A DNA stretch of 64,000 nt from Candidatus Bathyarchaeia archaeon (lineage in GTDB: Archaea; Thermoproteota; Bathyarchaeia; Bathyarchaeales; Bathycorpusculaceae), in assembly GCA_041447175.1 (NCBI GenBank), contig CP166960.1:2000519-2064518 (forward strand), given 5' to 3'. Under the pieces are notes generated by a model, which made no database searches, was not told the origin of the DNA, and saw only the letters and a list, made by a program, of their open reading frames with translations. The position numbers and the translations under genes were made by a program. Positions 44,047 to 53,586 of the stretch are shown here, piece by piece. How positions within the stretch are numbered: the first letter of the stretch is position 1; each line of letters begins with the position of its first letter.

Positions 44047-46731
44047 TTACTTGCGACGCTTAAGCATCAAGGCAGCTGCAGCCACCACAACAATGACCAC
44101 TACTGCACCGATGGCGATGTATGTCGTTGTGGGTTCACCGCTGGTCGGTTGAGGGGCAATGCTAGGCGAGGGAGAAGTTGGCGTTTGCGTGGGTGCCTGA
44201 GTCTGCGCCGGCGAAGTGGGTGCTATTGTCGGGGAGGGCGTTGTGACTATGGGTGCGGCTGCTTCCATTACGCCGATTGCTGTTTCTGCACTTGAGGGCC
44301 AGTAAGAGCTGCTTCCTTCAAATGTGGCAATAACTGTGTATTTTCCAGGCACTGGTGGCGACCACAAATAGCTGTACAGTCCGCTTTTGTCTGTTGTTAC
44401 GTTGCCCATGTCTTGAGTGTTTCCGTTGGGGTCAAGAGCAGTCAAATGCACTTGCACACCCTCCACATTTGTCGGCATTGGTTTCTGCATGTAAAGATAC
44501 TCCATCCATTCACCCATGCTTGCGTCAGAAACTGCGGGGACAGTGTTGAATTCGCCGCTGTCAACCAGTTGTTTTGCGCCTGCTGCGCGGTCGGTAACTG
44601 TTCCACGGATTATCAGGCTTTGACCGTGGTTTATGGCTACGGAGGGGGCGTCAACCGTTACTTCGCTGGGTCCTTTGCCGATGCAGTAGACTTGCATGTC
44701 ATAGAGGTTAAGGTAAACAAAGTAGCCGTCTGCAATTGCTGCACCGCCGTCACCGTATGACGAGGCGCCGTGTGCATATAGAGTCCACAGTTCGTCACCA
44801 TTGGTTACATCTAAACAGCGCACTTTTGCCTGCTTCCAGTAAGGCGCACCAGAAGAGTGTTCGTTAGTGGCCAAGTATATCTTGCCATCAGCAATTCCAG
44901 AAATGCCAAGCGGATAGCCGCTGTAGGGTGTTTCCAGCCCAGAAGGCGCATTATAAGTCCACAGGACATCACCATTTGTCAGGTCATAGCAGTATACTTC
45001 ACCAGAGTATCCAGTTGAGAAAAGCTTGCCGTATGCTGCTGCGGAGGTTGTCATGGCACCGCCTGCGCCTGAATAGAAGTTCCAGGGGTTTTCAGAGGCG
45101 GTCGTCCAAAGTTCCGAGCCAGTGTCCATGCTGTAGCCGGTCCATGAAATGGTCTCTTTGTCAAAGTAGGTAAAGACACGTGCAGTCGCATCAATTGCCC
45201 CGAAGGCGCGGGTGGCATTTCCTGACGGCGCGGGCATCTCCATCGTCCACAGCAGTTGACCGCGGTTTTCTTCTTTCAAACTCAAAGCGCTAACGGTGGT
45301 GATTGCAGGGGTGCCAAAGCCAAGGAAAGAAGTCAAGGGAGTGCTGACAATAACCATGTCATCGTAGACCACGGCGACTATGGAGGAGCCAGATGTTAGT
45401 TGGGGTATTGTCACGTTCCAAGAGTATGCGTTGCTTGCATCAACTGTTTTGCCTACGGGACGCCATTGATAATAGTCGGTGCTTGTGTAGTCGGCGGGGT
45501 TTGTGGATGCAGTCAGGGCTTGCACTGCCGTGTTATTCCATAGAGCCAACCAGCCATTCTGAACGTTGAGGATATAACGCAGTATCTCGCCGTGTGGACC
45601 CATGATTTCTGTGCCAGTGGGTACGTTTGTCAGCGTGAATAACCATTCGCCATTTAGCGGGTCGTATGCAGTCCAGTTAGCGGGACCTACAGGTCCAAAG
45701 AAGCCACCGCCTGTTGTAGACCACAAGTAACCGTTGGGGATAACTCCGTGCTGATTCATTGATTCGTAGTCGTAAAGCTGAGCAAACGAGGGCGCCTTTA
45801 GAGTGTTACCTAAAGTGGTGCTATGCCAAAGTTCCTCGCCTGTTTGTAAGTCAACACAAACGTATCCGCCGCCGGTGGTAGCGTCGCTTTTAGGTAGGCT
45901 GTAGTAGAGTCTGCCGTTGAGAATTATAGGGTCACCAAATTTGCCTTCATAGTTGGTTCCATCATAATAGGTGATGTCGTTTGGAAGGGTATTGCTTCCT
46001 CCTACGACACCTCCGAAGGAGAGCGGTTTGGTCCACATTATGTGAGCACTTGCTGGAGCAACACCATCAGGTTGGAAGTGCCCAGTTATTGCGCTTCCAG
46101 ACAGAGAGTTCGATGCGATGGTTGCCCAGTTGGTGTTTTGTCCTTCAATGGGTCGGGTCCAGTAGCTTGTCGGCAAAGGAAAATCTGCGACTGCTGATAC
46201 CGCTGCTGGTTGAACAACAAGCGTTGCCGTTGCTGTGCTAGCGAGGTAGGTGTCGTTGACATAGGCGCTTGGGCTACCAATCAAACCCGTTAGAGGGTTA
46301 TATAGACTGGCAACCTGACCAGGAAAGGTGAACACAAAAGTGTACTTTCCTGTCTGGTCAGGGGTGTAACTAGCGTAACCGCCGCCAACTGGGTCGGAAG
46401 TCAGTGGCCCTAAGGTTTCGGTGTGTCCATCGGGTTTGGTGACTTCAATTGTCATATCAACCCAGCGGTCACCGCCAAAGCCAGCTGCGGTAGGCGGAAC
46501 CTTATCCAGCCAGAAGATGAGAGATACTGGTTGTCCAACGCCCACGGGGTCAGGAGCAGCGGTAAGATAAGCATATGTTGGGACTTCTTGCGGGGGATCA
46601 TGTGCAGAGACGTTTGGCAGAGCAACGAGCGTGGAAGTAAGGATAAGTGCCAGAAATAGCGTGGTCAGAGTTGCCGCAACTTTGTGGGTTGAGGTCTTTC
46701 TCATGAGAATGTTTCCTATCGAAACGTTCAT
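44047..46731 (-). CDS. Surface protein 6: Ig-like / PQQ beta-propeller / Ig-like / C-terminal anchor (GGDRW subfamily)
   Basis: 894 residues from ATG 46731, which has GGAGAAAAG upstream; a longer frame exists but would start before the TATA box. The signal segment is LTTLFLALILTSTLVALPNVSAHD. It has a GGDRW-type Ig-like domain, a propeller with CVDLQTGEELWHS, CYDLTNGDVLWTY and CLDVTNGDELWTL, and a second Ig-like domain with VHLTALDPNGNTQDMG. The end is a linker, SGEPTTTYIAIGAVVV helix and LKRRK. It is the closest relative of surface protein 8, with patches of identical DNA. The divergent Lrp/AsnC-type gene at 46924 is its likely regulator. No structured element follows it; a purine-rich/U-rich tract does. 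Confidence 0.85.
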   Translation of the reverse strand: MNVSIGNILMRKTSTHKVAATLTTLFLALILTSTLVALPNVSAHDPPQEVPTYAYLTAAPDPVGVGQPVSLIFWLDKVPPTAAGFGGDRWVDMTIEVTKPDGHTETLGPLTSDPVGGGYASYTPDQTGKYTFVFTFPGQVASLYNPLTGLIGSPSAYVNDTYLASTATATLVVQPAAVSAVADFPLPTSYWTRPIEGQNTNWATIASNSLSGSAITGHFQPDGVAPASAHIMWTKPLSFGGVVGGSNTLPNDITYYDGTNYEGKFGDPIILNGRLYYSLPKSDATTGGGYVCVDLQTGEELWHSTTLGNTLKAPSFAQLYDYESMNQHGVIPNGYLWSTTGGGFFGPVGPANWTAYDPLNGEWLFTLTNVPTGTEIMGPHGEILRYILNVQNGWLALWNNTAVQALTASTNPADYTSTDYYQWRPVGKTVDASNAYSWNVTIPQLTSGSSIVAVVYDDMVIVSTPLTSFLGFGTPAITTVSALSLKEENRGQLLWTMEMPAPSGNATRAFGAIDATARVFTYFDKETISWTGYSMDTGSELWTTASENPWNFYSGAGGAMTTSAAAYGKLFSTGYSGEVYCYDLTNGDVLWTYNAPSGLETPYSGYPLGISGIADGKIYLATNEHSSGAPYWKQAKVRCLDVTNGDELWTLYAHGASSYGDGGAAIADGYFVYLNLYDMQVYCIGKGPSEVTVDAPSVAINHGQSLIIRGTVTDRAAGAKQLVDSGEFNTVPAVSDASMGEWMEYLYMQKPMPTNVEGVQVHLTALDPNGNTQDMGNVTTDKSGLYSYLWSPPVPGKYTVIATFEGSSSYWPSSAETAIGVMEAAAPIVTTPSPTIAPTSPAQTQAPTQTPTSPSPSIAPQPTSGEPTTTYIAIGAVVVIVVVAAAALMLKRRK

Positions 46732-46775
46732 TTTCTTTTCTCCTAATTTTCCGTAAAGGACACCTTTCAGCAGAA

Positions 46776-46790
46776 TTTGTATATAACATT
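46776..46790 (-). promoter_or_regulatory. Surface gene 6 TATA box
   Basis: Minus-strand GTTATATACAAATT at about 46776-46789, some 48 nt before ATG 46731, the same spacing as in the other surface genes. No clear inverted repeat follows it; upstream there is a short direct repeat AAAACTGACAAAAACTGACA on the + strand. Confidence 0.5.
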
Positions 46791-46923
46791 TATCCAAATA
46801 TCGGCAAAAAAAGAAAAAAAACCAACCAAAACTGACAAAAACTGACAGAAAAGAAGTGTTCAAAAGCTTTAACTGTAACGAAAAAAATACTTAAAGAAAA
46901 TAACTGGCAGCAAGGATACAGAA

Positions 46924-47961
46924 TTGCTTGATAACCCTAAAATAGACGAAATTGACGCACGAATCCTAAAGAATTTGCTAAAAGAAGCACGCACTACATT
47001 CACAGACATCGCAGCAGAATGTGGAATTTCAGTTAGCGCCGTGAGAGTACGGTTTGAAAGGTTAAAAAAAGAAAAAGTAATCACTGGAGAAATAATGCAG
47101 GTAAACCCCAAAGCCATAGGATACAATTTTGTCGCAGACTTGGGCATCACTACAAACATTGAAGATGAAAAAGAAGTTTTAGAGTTCCTTCGAGCAAACC
47201 CATACACAGCAATGAGTGGACCAGCTCCATTTTGGAAATCTAACATTGGAACATTCACAGTTCTACCAAGTGTCGAAAAACTAGCCCAAATCCAAGAAGA
47301 AATTGAAGCTAACCCACGAATAAAAAGTTTGGAAACCATGATTTGGGTTGAAACAACAAACATGGACCTCCCAGAAAACTTGCTTATTCACCCTGCACTC
47401 GATGACAAGAAACAACCAATAAAGGTTCTGTATCCAGCCACGTCTTATGTCTCAAGTGTAAAAATTGATCAAAACGACCTGGAAATCGCAAAGACGCTAG
47501 TTCGGAATGCCAGAAAGCCCTTCAAAAAAATAGCTGAAGAGCTAAATATTTCAACCAAGAACGTCATCCAGAGATACAGCAGGCTTAAAGACAAATTGCT
47601 CACGCTTTCAACAATCACGGTTGATTTGAAGAAACTCGGCTACAACGCTATGGCTAACGTATTCATCAAAGTTGCTAACAAAAGTGAAATCCCAGCGATT
47701 TACAGCCAGATTCTAGAAATCCCCAATGTTATTGTTATAATCAGAATTATTGGACGCTATGACCTGCGGTTCATGGTTGCATTAAGAGACTTTGAAGACC
47801 TGTTCAAAGTTAAAGAGCAGGTTCGCAAAGTTAAAGGCATTGAGGAATCAGAATTTGTTATTCACAAACCTTTCCGTGAATGGCCACTTAACGTTTTTGC
47901 GTCGTTAATTTTAGACGAAAAAAAGGCGCCCCTAATCACTTCGCCAAGTAGGAAAAACTGA
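46924..47961 (+). CDS. Double-domain Lrp/AsnC-type transcriptional regulator (module 5/6)
   Basis: 345 residues, starting at TTG 46924. The first HTH is at about residues 5-60 (IDEIDARILKNLLKEARTTFTDIAAECGIS), with a ligand domain after it. The second HTH is at about 185-235 (QNDLEIAKTLVRNARKPFKKIAEELNIS), with a second AsnC ligand domain ending in REWPLNVF. It has the same layout as the regulator of surface gene 3. It is divergent from surface gene 6 and convergent with apgM (4-nt gap). It may serve both surface genes 5 and 6. Confidence 0.85.
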   Translation: MLDNPKIDEIDARILKNLLKEARTTFTDIAAECGISVSAVRVRFERLKKEKVITGEIMQVNPKAIGYNFVADLGITTNIEDEKEVLEFLRANPYTAMSGPAPFWKSNIGTFTVLPSVEKLAQIQEEIEANPRIKSLETMIWVETTNMDLPENLLIHPALDDKKQPIKVLYPATSYVSSVKIDQNDLEIAKTLVRNARKPFKKIAEELNISTKNVIQRYSRLKDKLLTLSTITVDLKKLGYNAMANVFIKVANKSEIPAIYSQILEIPNVIVIIRIIGRYDLRFMVALRDFEDLFKVKEQVRKVKGIEESEFVIHKPFREWPLNVFASLILDEKKAPLITSPSRKN

Positions 47962-47965
47962 GACC

Positions 47966-49180
47966 CTATTTTTGTCCTGCCCATAGGAGAAGGGACAGTA
48001 GGCTTTCAGCAGTTACGAGCCCAAAGCCACCGTTTTTAGCCGAGACCTCGTCAAAGGTTGCAACGTCGTCGGCTTGTATTGTGGGGGAAGAAATTGTGAA
48101 GGGTACGGGGTCTCGGGTATGCGTTCCAACTGTAATTGGAGTCGGGTGGTCAGGAAGCAACGCAACCGCACAAGGCGCATCAAGACCGTTAAGCAGTCTG
48201 CCCAACAGTCGCTGGTCAAGGTCCTCGATTGTTTTCACCTTCAACGCAGAATCTTTCACATGACCCGCTTCATCGGGGGCTTCCACATGTACAAAAACCA
48301 AATCGTTGTCTTCCAAAGCTTTCAATGCGGCGTCGGCTTTGCCCTCATAATTGGTGTCGCTCAAACCTGTGGCGCCCGCAACGGTTATGACTTGCATGCC
48401 CGCGTATGCGCCAATTCCTTTGACCAAATCCACTGCCGAAATCACAGCTGCCTTCAAACCGTACTTCTGTTTAAAAGTCTCCATGGAGGGTTTTGGTCCG
48501 CCGCCCCAAAGCCAAATCATGTTCGCGGGGTTTTTGCCAGTGTTCATTCGGGCAGCGTTAACGGGGTGGTTTTCTAAGATAATTTTGGATTTCTCAATCA
48601 ACGTTTTGAGTTGAGTTACCGTTTCTTGAGCACAGGGAGACTCAGTTTTAGGGAGCACCTCGGAGATTTTTGCACCCACAGCATCGTGAGGTGGAAAGCA
48701 AGTAAGACTTTTAGAGTGGAGAACGTTACGCAGAATCAGAAAGTGCCGATAGTCAAGCCCCGAATAAAACTCGACTTTTCCAGGTACGCCAAAGGCTTCG
48801 TTTAGGGCGTGGATTAACTGTTCAGCTTCAGGAGTTGTAATGTGCCCTGCTGCGTAGTCCACTAAAACCCCATCTTTTTCCGTTATAAAGTTACATCGGA
48901 AGGCAACATCGTTTTCGTTGAGGGTTATGCCTCTGGCGGGTGTCTCAAGTGGTCCCCTGCCCGTGCAGTAGATGTGGGGGTCATAGCCCAGAAGCGAAAG
49001 GATGGCGGTTTCGGAGCCGGGATTCATGTCGTCAGGAACGTTTTTAATGAGCCCACTTCGCCCTTTAGCGGCTAAGGCGTCCATGTTGGGTTTATGTGCC
49101 ACCTGAAGGGGAGTTTTATTGCTTAATTCGGGGACAGGGTAATCTGCCATGCCGTCGCCGACGACTAACAGGTACTTCAT
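47966..49180 (-). CDS. apgM: 2,3-bisphosphoglycerate-independent phosphoglycerate mutase, archaeal type
   Basis: This 404-residue enzyme interconverts 2- and 3-phosphoglycerate in glycolysis and gluconeogenesis. The alkaline-phosphatase-fold metal motifs are visible: VVGDGMADYPVPELSNKTPL at the start, a serine in NPGSETAILSLLGYDP, VHVEAPDEAGH, and LPDHPTPITVGTHTRDPVPF. ATG 49180 (GGTGA upstream) matches the usual N-terminus; an 18-residue extension is unlikely. It is a housekeeping gene lying between two surface-protein modules. Confidence 0.93.
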   Translation of the reverse strand: MKYLLVVGDGMADYPVPELSNKTPLQVAHKPNMDALAAKGRSGLIKNVPDDMNPGSETAILSLLGYDPHIYCTGRGPLETPARGITLNENDVAFRCNFITEKDGVLVDYAAGHITTPEAEQLIHALNEAFGVPGKVEFYSGLDYRHFLILRNVLHSKSLTCFPPHDAVGAKISEVLPKTESPCAQETVTQLKTLIEKSKIILENHPVNAARMNTGKNPANMIWLWGGGPKPSMETFKQKYGLKAAVISAVDLVKGIGAYAGMQVITVAGATGLSDTNYEGKADAALKALEDNDLVFVHVEAPDEAGHVKDSALKVKTIEDLDQRLLGRLLNGLDAPCAVALLPDHPTPITVGTHTRDPVPFTISSPTIQADDVATFDEVSAKNGGFGLVTAESLLSLLLWAGQK

Positions 49181-49496
49181 TTGGTCACCGTTGTGTTTGC
49201 TGCGTTGTTTTTGTATGTAAAGTTTGCCCTTCAATATTTGTCTACTGATGCCGTTGGCGTTTTGCGGGCGCTCTGTATTGGCGCTATTTCTGTTAGACTC
49301 CCCTACGTTTTTGTTGGGCTTGTTTTGGGCTGTTTTTTTGTTTCTGCGTCGGAAATGGGCTTAACATGCGTCGGGGATAGGCGGGATGTGACAGGGAACG
49401 GCGGGAAACGTCAAATTTTGTCACAAAAGGGCAGGCAGCCTTCCAAAGTTCGACCGAAAACGCGTCGTCAAAATGTGTCTCAAAGGCATTTTGGGA
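49181..49496. other. Intergenic region upstream of apgM, G+T-skewed, no gene recognised
   Basis: The + strand is again rich in G and T (for example tgtttgctgcgttgtttttg), keeping a + frame open from 49181 through the structured element, without domain, RBS or sensible composition. The region must hold the apgM promoter on the minus strand, but no clear TATA box was found. Confidence 0.45.
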
Positions 49497-49593
49497 GGGC
49501 TTGCTGGGGCTCTGGACGGGCGTTCATAGGAGAGAAAGAACGAAAAACCAACAAGCAAGTTGGAAATTCATTTCCAGAGCCCACTCAGCCCCC
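49497..49593. repeat. 3' structured element, copy E6 (follows surface gene 7)
   Basis: The most regular copy: GCTG, GGGCTCTGGA / TCCAGAGCCC, ACT bulge, CAGC, and inner hairpin CCAAC-AAGCAA-GTTGG. ATAGGAGAGAA is identical to the ribosome binding site region of the module 7 regulator. A T6 run follows the stem on the + strand (CCCCCGTTTTTT). It ends 54 nt before the stop of surface gene 7. Confidence 0.82.
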
Positions 49594-49647
49594 GTTTTTT
49601 CCAATTGAACTTTATTTCTTTCAAAAAAAGAGAAAGAAGGTAGGTGC

Positions 49648-52248
49648 TTACTTGTGTCTTTTCAGAACGACTGCTGCTACGACTACGGCTATGATAACTG
49701 CTGCCGCGGTTATCGCAATGTAAGTTGTCGGCGGTACACCGCTAGTTGCTGGCTGTGGAGCTTCGCTAGGCAAGGGTGAAGGCGCAACTGACTGTACTGG
49801 AGCTGAAGAGGACGATGTTGGTGTCTGAGATGCCGGTTGAGTTGGCGTGGCTATCGCTGGCGCTGCTGCTTCCGATACAAAGAAAGCTGCTGTTTTTGAC
49901 GATGAACCATAGTAGGATGCGCTTCCTTCGAAAGTTGCCGTAACTACGTACTTGCCGGATACTGGTGGAACCCATAGAGTACTATAGGAGCCCGTATAGT
50001 CGCTAGTTATGTAGCCTAGGTCTTGGAAGTTACCGTTCGGGTCAATGGCCGTCAAATGCACTTCAACACCAGTCACGTCAGTTGGCTTTGGCTGCTGCTC
50101 GTACACGTATTCCATCCATTGAGTCATGCTCTCATCAGAAACACACGGAAGACCATACGGAAAGTTTGCTGCAACCGCTTCCTGATAAGAACCAGCAGAA
50201 ATATCAATTACCGTTCCCTGAAGCAGTACTTCATTGCCTAACGACTGAACAGAGTCGGGTGCCGTAACTGTTGTGGCGCTTGGACCTTTACCATACGCGT
50301 AAATCTGATTGTCATAGTCGTTGTGTGCTAAAAGGACACCATCTGCTATAACGAGGTTATCAGTGGTGAACGAACTGGTGCTCCAAAGCAAGACTCCAGA
50401 AGTGGCGTTTACGCAGTAAAGTTGCATGCCTCGAAACAGTGGGTCTCCATGCGAGACGCCATTTGTTACATATACTTTTCCGTCCGCAACAAGGATTGCA
50501 GCGTGTATGAAAGGATAGTAGTTGAAGCTCGGAACGTCCGCGCCACTCTGATATCCACTAAATGACCACAGTTCCTGGCCATTTGTTAGGTTAAAAGCTC
50601 GAACACCAGCTGCAGTTACTCCATATAGAACTCCGCTAGAGATTGCAGAACCACCGGAAACGGGCACTGAACCCCAGGGATCAGGATCAGGTACTGTCGG
50701 ACCCCACAACAGCTCTCCAGTGTAAGCATTCCAGCCATACCACTGCATAGCATAAGCATCATACGTAGTAAACACACCATCAGCCATAGGCCCCATTTGA
50801 TAGGCATAGGAGGTTGCAGGCCCCGACGGGAGTGTTACATTAGCAACCCAAAGCTGTTGCCCTGTTGTCGAGTCATAACCTACTATCATTGTAGAGCCGA
50901 GTGGACTAACAGACGCACTTTGTCCGCTAATTTGAGCCGTAAGTACTACGCCTGAATTAATTTTTGTTATTGATTCTCCAGAGTAAGTTGTTACCGAAAC
51001 GTTCCATTGTAAACCAGCACTCCAGCTAAGACTCGCATTGATTCCAGGTCTCCAAGTCCAGTCGTCAATGTGCCTAAAGAGGTTATATTGAGTGGATTCT
51101 TGGATGCACTGAGATGAGTTCCACATTGCTATCCAACCCTTTCCGAGAATGTATGCCAGCAACTCACCGTTAGGGCCTGTCACCATAGTGCCGCTTGTTG
51201 CACCATTAATTTGCAATATCTGATTTCCTGTGTTAGCATCGTACATATACCAAGTGGAGCCTGCAGTATTCCACAAGTATGGTGTACCGCCCTCTTGATT
51301 TGGGGTATCAAAGCTGTAAACTTGACCTAATGTTATTGCTTGCGGTCGATTAGGATTAGTTGCAGGACTGGTGGCATTGCAGCACCACAGGGTCTGTCCT
51401 GTTTTCAGATTTACCGCATAGTATCCCTGGTAAGGAGCAATGGGCGCATTATAGTAAAGTACTCCGTTGATTACGACTGGGGGAGTGAAGGCCTGTTGAT
51501 AATCCCGACCTTGATAGTAATTGCTTGTAAGACTGCTTCCGAATTCGCCCCCGATTAGTCCTCCAGCCATCAGAGGCTTTGTCCAAAGAATATGAGCACT
51601 ATCAGGACCCGTTGTGTATGGGGCAGCATAGTCACTGTAACTGTCAGCTTCTGCTGGAGTTGTAGCAAACCAATTTCCTGAGACCGAGTACCACTCTTGG
51701 TTTTGAGAGTTTATTGGACGTGCCCAGTAACTTGTGGGAAGTGAAGCTTGTGGCGTTGACGATGAGGATATGTTTTGTACTGTGAGCGTTGTCGAGAAAC
51801 TGCTTGGTGCGTAATAAGCGTCTACAGGTGCTCCGAGAACTCCAGTTCCTGTAACATGCTGTCCTGGAAAACTGAACTTTAGGGTGTAGTTGCCAATTTG
51901 ATCAGGTGCATATAGAGTGTTTGCAAATGCTGCGTTGTCTGCTGTAAACGGACCCAACGTTTGACTGGTTCCGTCCGGCTTAGTTATTGCCATTGTGTAA
52001 CCATCCCATCTAACGCCAGTATCGATTATGTCTGTTGTTAGTGGATTGATTATGTTCAGCCACATTGAGATGGTTACTTGCTGATTAATTCCTGCTGGAT
52101 TTGGGGAAGCGCTAAGATATGCATACGTAGGAAGAGTTGTCTGAGCATTAGCCAATGACAAGGAAGCCATTAGCATTGAAGTGACAAGCACCATCAAAAC
52201 AAAAACTGATATTGCTTTGTTTAGTTTTTTTTTAAAGCTATTTTCCAA
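49648..52248 (-). CDS. Surface protein 7: Ig-like / PQQ beta-propeller / Ig-like / C-terminal anchor
   Basis: 866 residues from TTG 52248 (GAGG upstream). The signal segment is AISVFVLMVLVTSMLMASLSLANAQ. The N-terminal Ig-like domain lacks GGDRW. The propeller contains AVNLKTGQTLWCC, AFNLTNGQELWSF and CVNATSGVLLWST. The second Ig-like domain has VHLTAIDPNGNFQDLG and VTATFEGSASYYGS. The end is a linker rich in Ser/Pro, SGVPPTTYIAITAAAV helix and LKRHK. Divergent from a TrmB-type regulator, with a long near-palindrome between them. Function unknown. Confidence 0.85.
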   Translation of the reverse strand: MENSFKKKLNKAISVFVLMVLVTSMLMASLSLANAQTTLPTYAYLSASPNPAGINQQVTISMWLNIINPLTTDIIDTGVRWDGYTMAITKPDGTSQTLGPFTADNAAFANTLYAPDQIGNYTLKFSFPGQHVTGTGVLGAPVDAYYAPSSFSTTLTVQNISSSSTPQASLPTSYWARPINSQNQEWYSVSGNWFATTPAEADSYSDYAAPYTTGPDSAHILWTKPLMAGGLIGGEFGSSLTSNYYQGRDYQQAFTPPVVINGVLYYNAPIAPYQGYYAVNLKTGQTLWCCNATSPATNPNRPQAITLGQVYSFDTPNQEGGTPYLWNTAGSTWYMYDANTGNQILQINGATSGTMVTGPNGELLAYILGKGWIAMWNSSQCIQESTQYNLFRHIDDWTWRPGINASLSWSAGLQWNVSVTTYSGESITKINSGVVLTAQISGQSASVSPLGSTMIVGYDSTTGQQLWVANVTLPSGPATSYAYQMGPMADGVFTTYDAYAMQWYGWNAYTGELLWGPTVPDPDPWGSVPVSGGSAISSGVLYGVTAAGVRAFNLTNGQELWSFSGYQSGADVPSFNYYPFIHAAILVADGKVYVTNGVSHGDPLFRGMQLYCVNATSGVLLWSTSSFTTDNLVIADGVLLAHNDYDNQIYAYGKGPSATTVTAPDSVQSLGNEVLLQGTVIDISAGSYQEAVAANFPYGLPCVSDESMTQWMEYVYEQQPKPTDVTGVEVHLTAIDPNGNFQDLGYITSDYTGSYSTLWVPPVSGKYVVTATFEGSASYYGSSSKTAAFFVSEAAAPAIATPTQPASQTPTSSSSAPVQSVAPSPLPSEAPQPATSGVPPTTYIAITAAAVIIAVVVAAVVLKRHK

Positions 52249-52287
52249 ACTTATTCCTCTTCAATTTTCAGAACGGTGTGTAGTTAT

Positions 52288-52324
52288 GAAATATAACGTG
52301 TTGCGATTGAAAGTTTCAACCGCA
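52288..52324 (-). promoter_or_regulatory. Surface gene 7 promoter with 23-bp near-palindromic operator
   Basis: A minus-strand TATA box (CGTTATATTTC, about 52288-52298) lies some 45 nt upstream of the TTG start. Just upstream, at 52302-52324, two 11-nt arms TGCGATTGAAA and TTTCAACCGCA surround one base with a single mismatch. The place is the same as for the operators of surface genes 1 and 4, but the sequence is different, suggesting a different binding specificity. Confidence 0.6.
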
Positions 52325-52436
52325 GGTATGTGGCGACAAAATCAAGAAGCAAACGTTAGAACGAAATTGGAAAGTGATAAATACGTTTAATAAATATGAC
52401 CCTCTCCGCACGAACCAAGATAGGAGAGAATTAGTC

Positions 52437-53246
52437 ATGGCGGAGGATGAAAGCATCCAGATATTAACTAAATTAGGCTTCACTGCTTCGCAGGCTAAGG
52501 TCTATTTGACACTTGTCAAATTGGACAAATCAAAAGTTAGCACAATCGCCAAGATTGCACATTTGGACAGGGCAGAAACATATCGCTCAATAACTCAACT
52601 TGAAGAGAAAGGCTTCCTGCTAAAGATTTTAACAAATCCAGTCGAGTACAAGGCGACCCCGCTAAAAGAGCTACTGCAAATCTTGTTTAATAAGCAGAAA
52701 TCTGAAGTCATCCAAATTCAGAAAGATGCCACCCGCATTTTTGAGCATTCAATTGGTCACAGGGAAATTTTGCAGCAAGAAGAGTGCACTTTCTGTGTCC
52801 CAAGAGCAGAAATGGCTTATCACACCATGGAAAAGGAAATGAAAAAAGTGGAAAGAAGCGTAAAAAACCTAACTTCAGAAAGACTGCTACAAGAATATGG
52901 CTTACCACTGTTCAGGGAAAAGTTTGCTAATGCATATCTTGATGCATTGAAAAGAGGAGTAAAAATAACCGTATTATTGTATAAACCTAGCAATGAAAAA
53001 AACATCTTAGCATTGGCAAAAGAATTAACCCAATTAACTCAATACCAAAATTTCATACTGAAAGTTCTTCCTTATTCTGAGGGGGTTCTTTTATCCATTC
53101 GTGATGATAAGAGAGTGTGGATATGCACTTCAAATGAACGCCCTGGCGAAAGCTCTCGAATAGTGTCAAACAACCCTCATATCGTAGAGTTGGCTAAGAG
53201 TTACTTTGAAAGGGCACTTGAAACAGCAAATGTAGGGAATATGTAG
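52437..53246 (+). CDS. TrmB-type transcriptional regulator (module 7)
   Basis: 269 residues from ATG 52437, preceded by AGGAGAGAA at 52422-52430 and a TATA-like TTTAATAAATA at about 52386-52396. The TrmB winged helix is at about residues 8-85 (LGFTASQAKVYLTLVKLDKS...RAETYRSITQLEEKGFLLKI). The C-terminal half has ALKRGVKITVLLYKPSNEK and ends YFERALETA. It is divergent from surface gene 7, with its probable operator between them. Confidence 0.85.
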   Translation: MAEDESIQILTKLGFTASQAKVYLTLVKLDKSKVSTIAKIAHLDRAETYRSITQLEEKGFLLKILTNPVEYKATPLKELLQILFNKQKSEVIQIQKDATRIFEHSIGHREILQQEECTFCVPRAEMAYHTMEKEMKKVERSVKNLTSERLLQEYGLPLFREKFANAYLDALKRGVKITVLLYKPSNEKNILALAKELTQLTQYQNFILKVLPYSEGVLLSIRDDKRVWICTSNERPGESSRIVSNNPHIVELAKSYFERALETANVGNM

Positions 53247-53427
53247 GTTTCCAGCGTTCACTTGCGGGAAAAGGGTTTCTCTGCCTCAAACATTAGGATA
53301 GGTAGGACACCTTTTAATCAACACATAAAATTCTGCCCTCGAGGCACTTAGTTTCTTAAATAACTCTTTGAACTTTCAGAACAAATTTGTCATGTTTCCT
53401 CACGGATAACGCATTTAGAAGAAAGAA
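53247..53427. other. Intergenic stretch before element E7, nothing recognised
   Basis: 180 nt between the end of the module 7 regulator and element E7. No coding frame, tRNA-like fold or promoter is evident; the two surrounding genes are convergent. Confidence 0.5.
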
Positions 53428-53524
53428 GGTTTGCTGGGGCTTTGGAACGCAATCTTTTAGGAGAGATGAAAGAAAAACCAACAAGCAAAGTTGGAAATTC
53501 ATCGCCAAAACCCATTCAGCCCCA
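53428..53524. repeat. 3' structured element, copy E7 (follows surface gene 8)
   Basis: GCTGGGGCTTTGG pairs with CCAAAACCC-ATT-CAGC; one position is C-A on the + strand but U-G on the minus strand. GGAGAGA is present, and the inner hairpin is CCAAC-AAGCAAA-GTTGG. It ends 62 nt before the stop of surface gene 8. Confidence 0.8.
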
Positions 53525-53586
53525 AACTTTACTCACATGGCTATTTTTCAAGAAAAAAGGAAAAAGGGGAGTGTTTTTTGCGGATA

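Noticed and set aside
46732-46863. Upstream extension of surface gene 6 (44 residues rich in Phe)
   Set aside because: It would begin upstream of the TATA box at about 46780. ATG 46731 has a good ribosome binding site and leads straight into the signal peptide.
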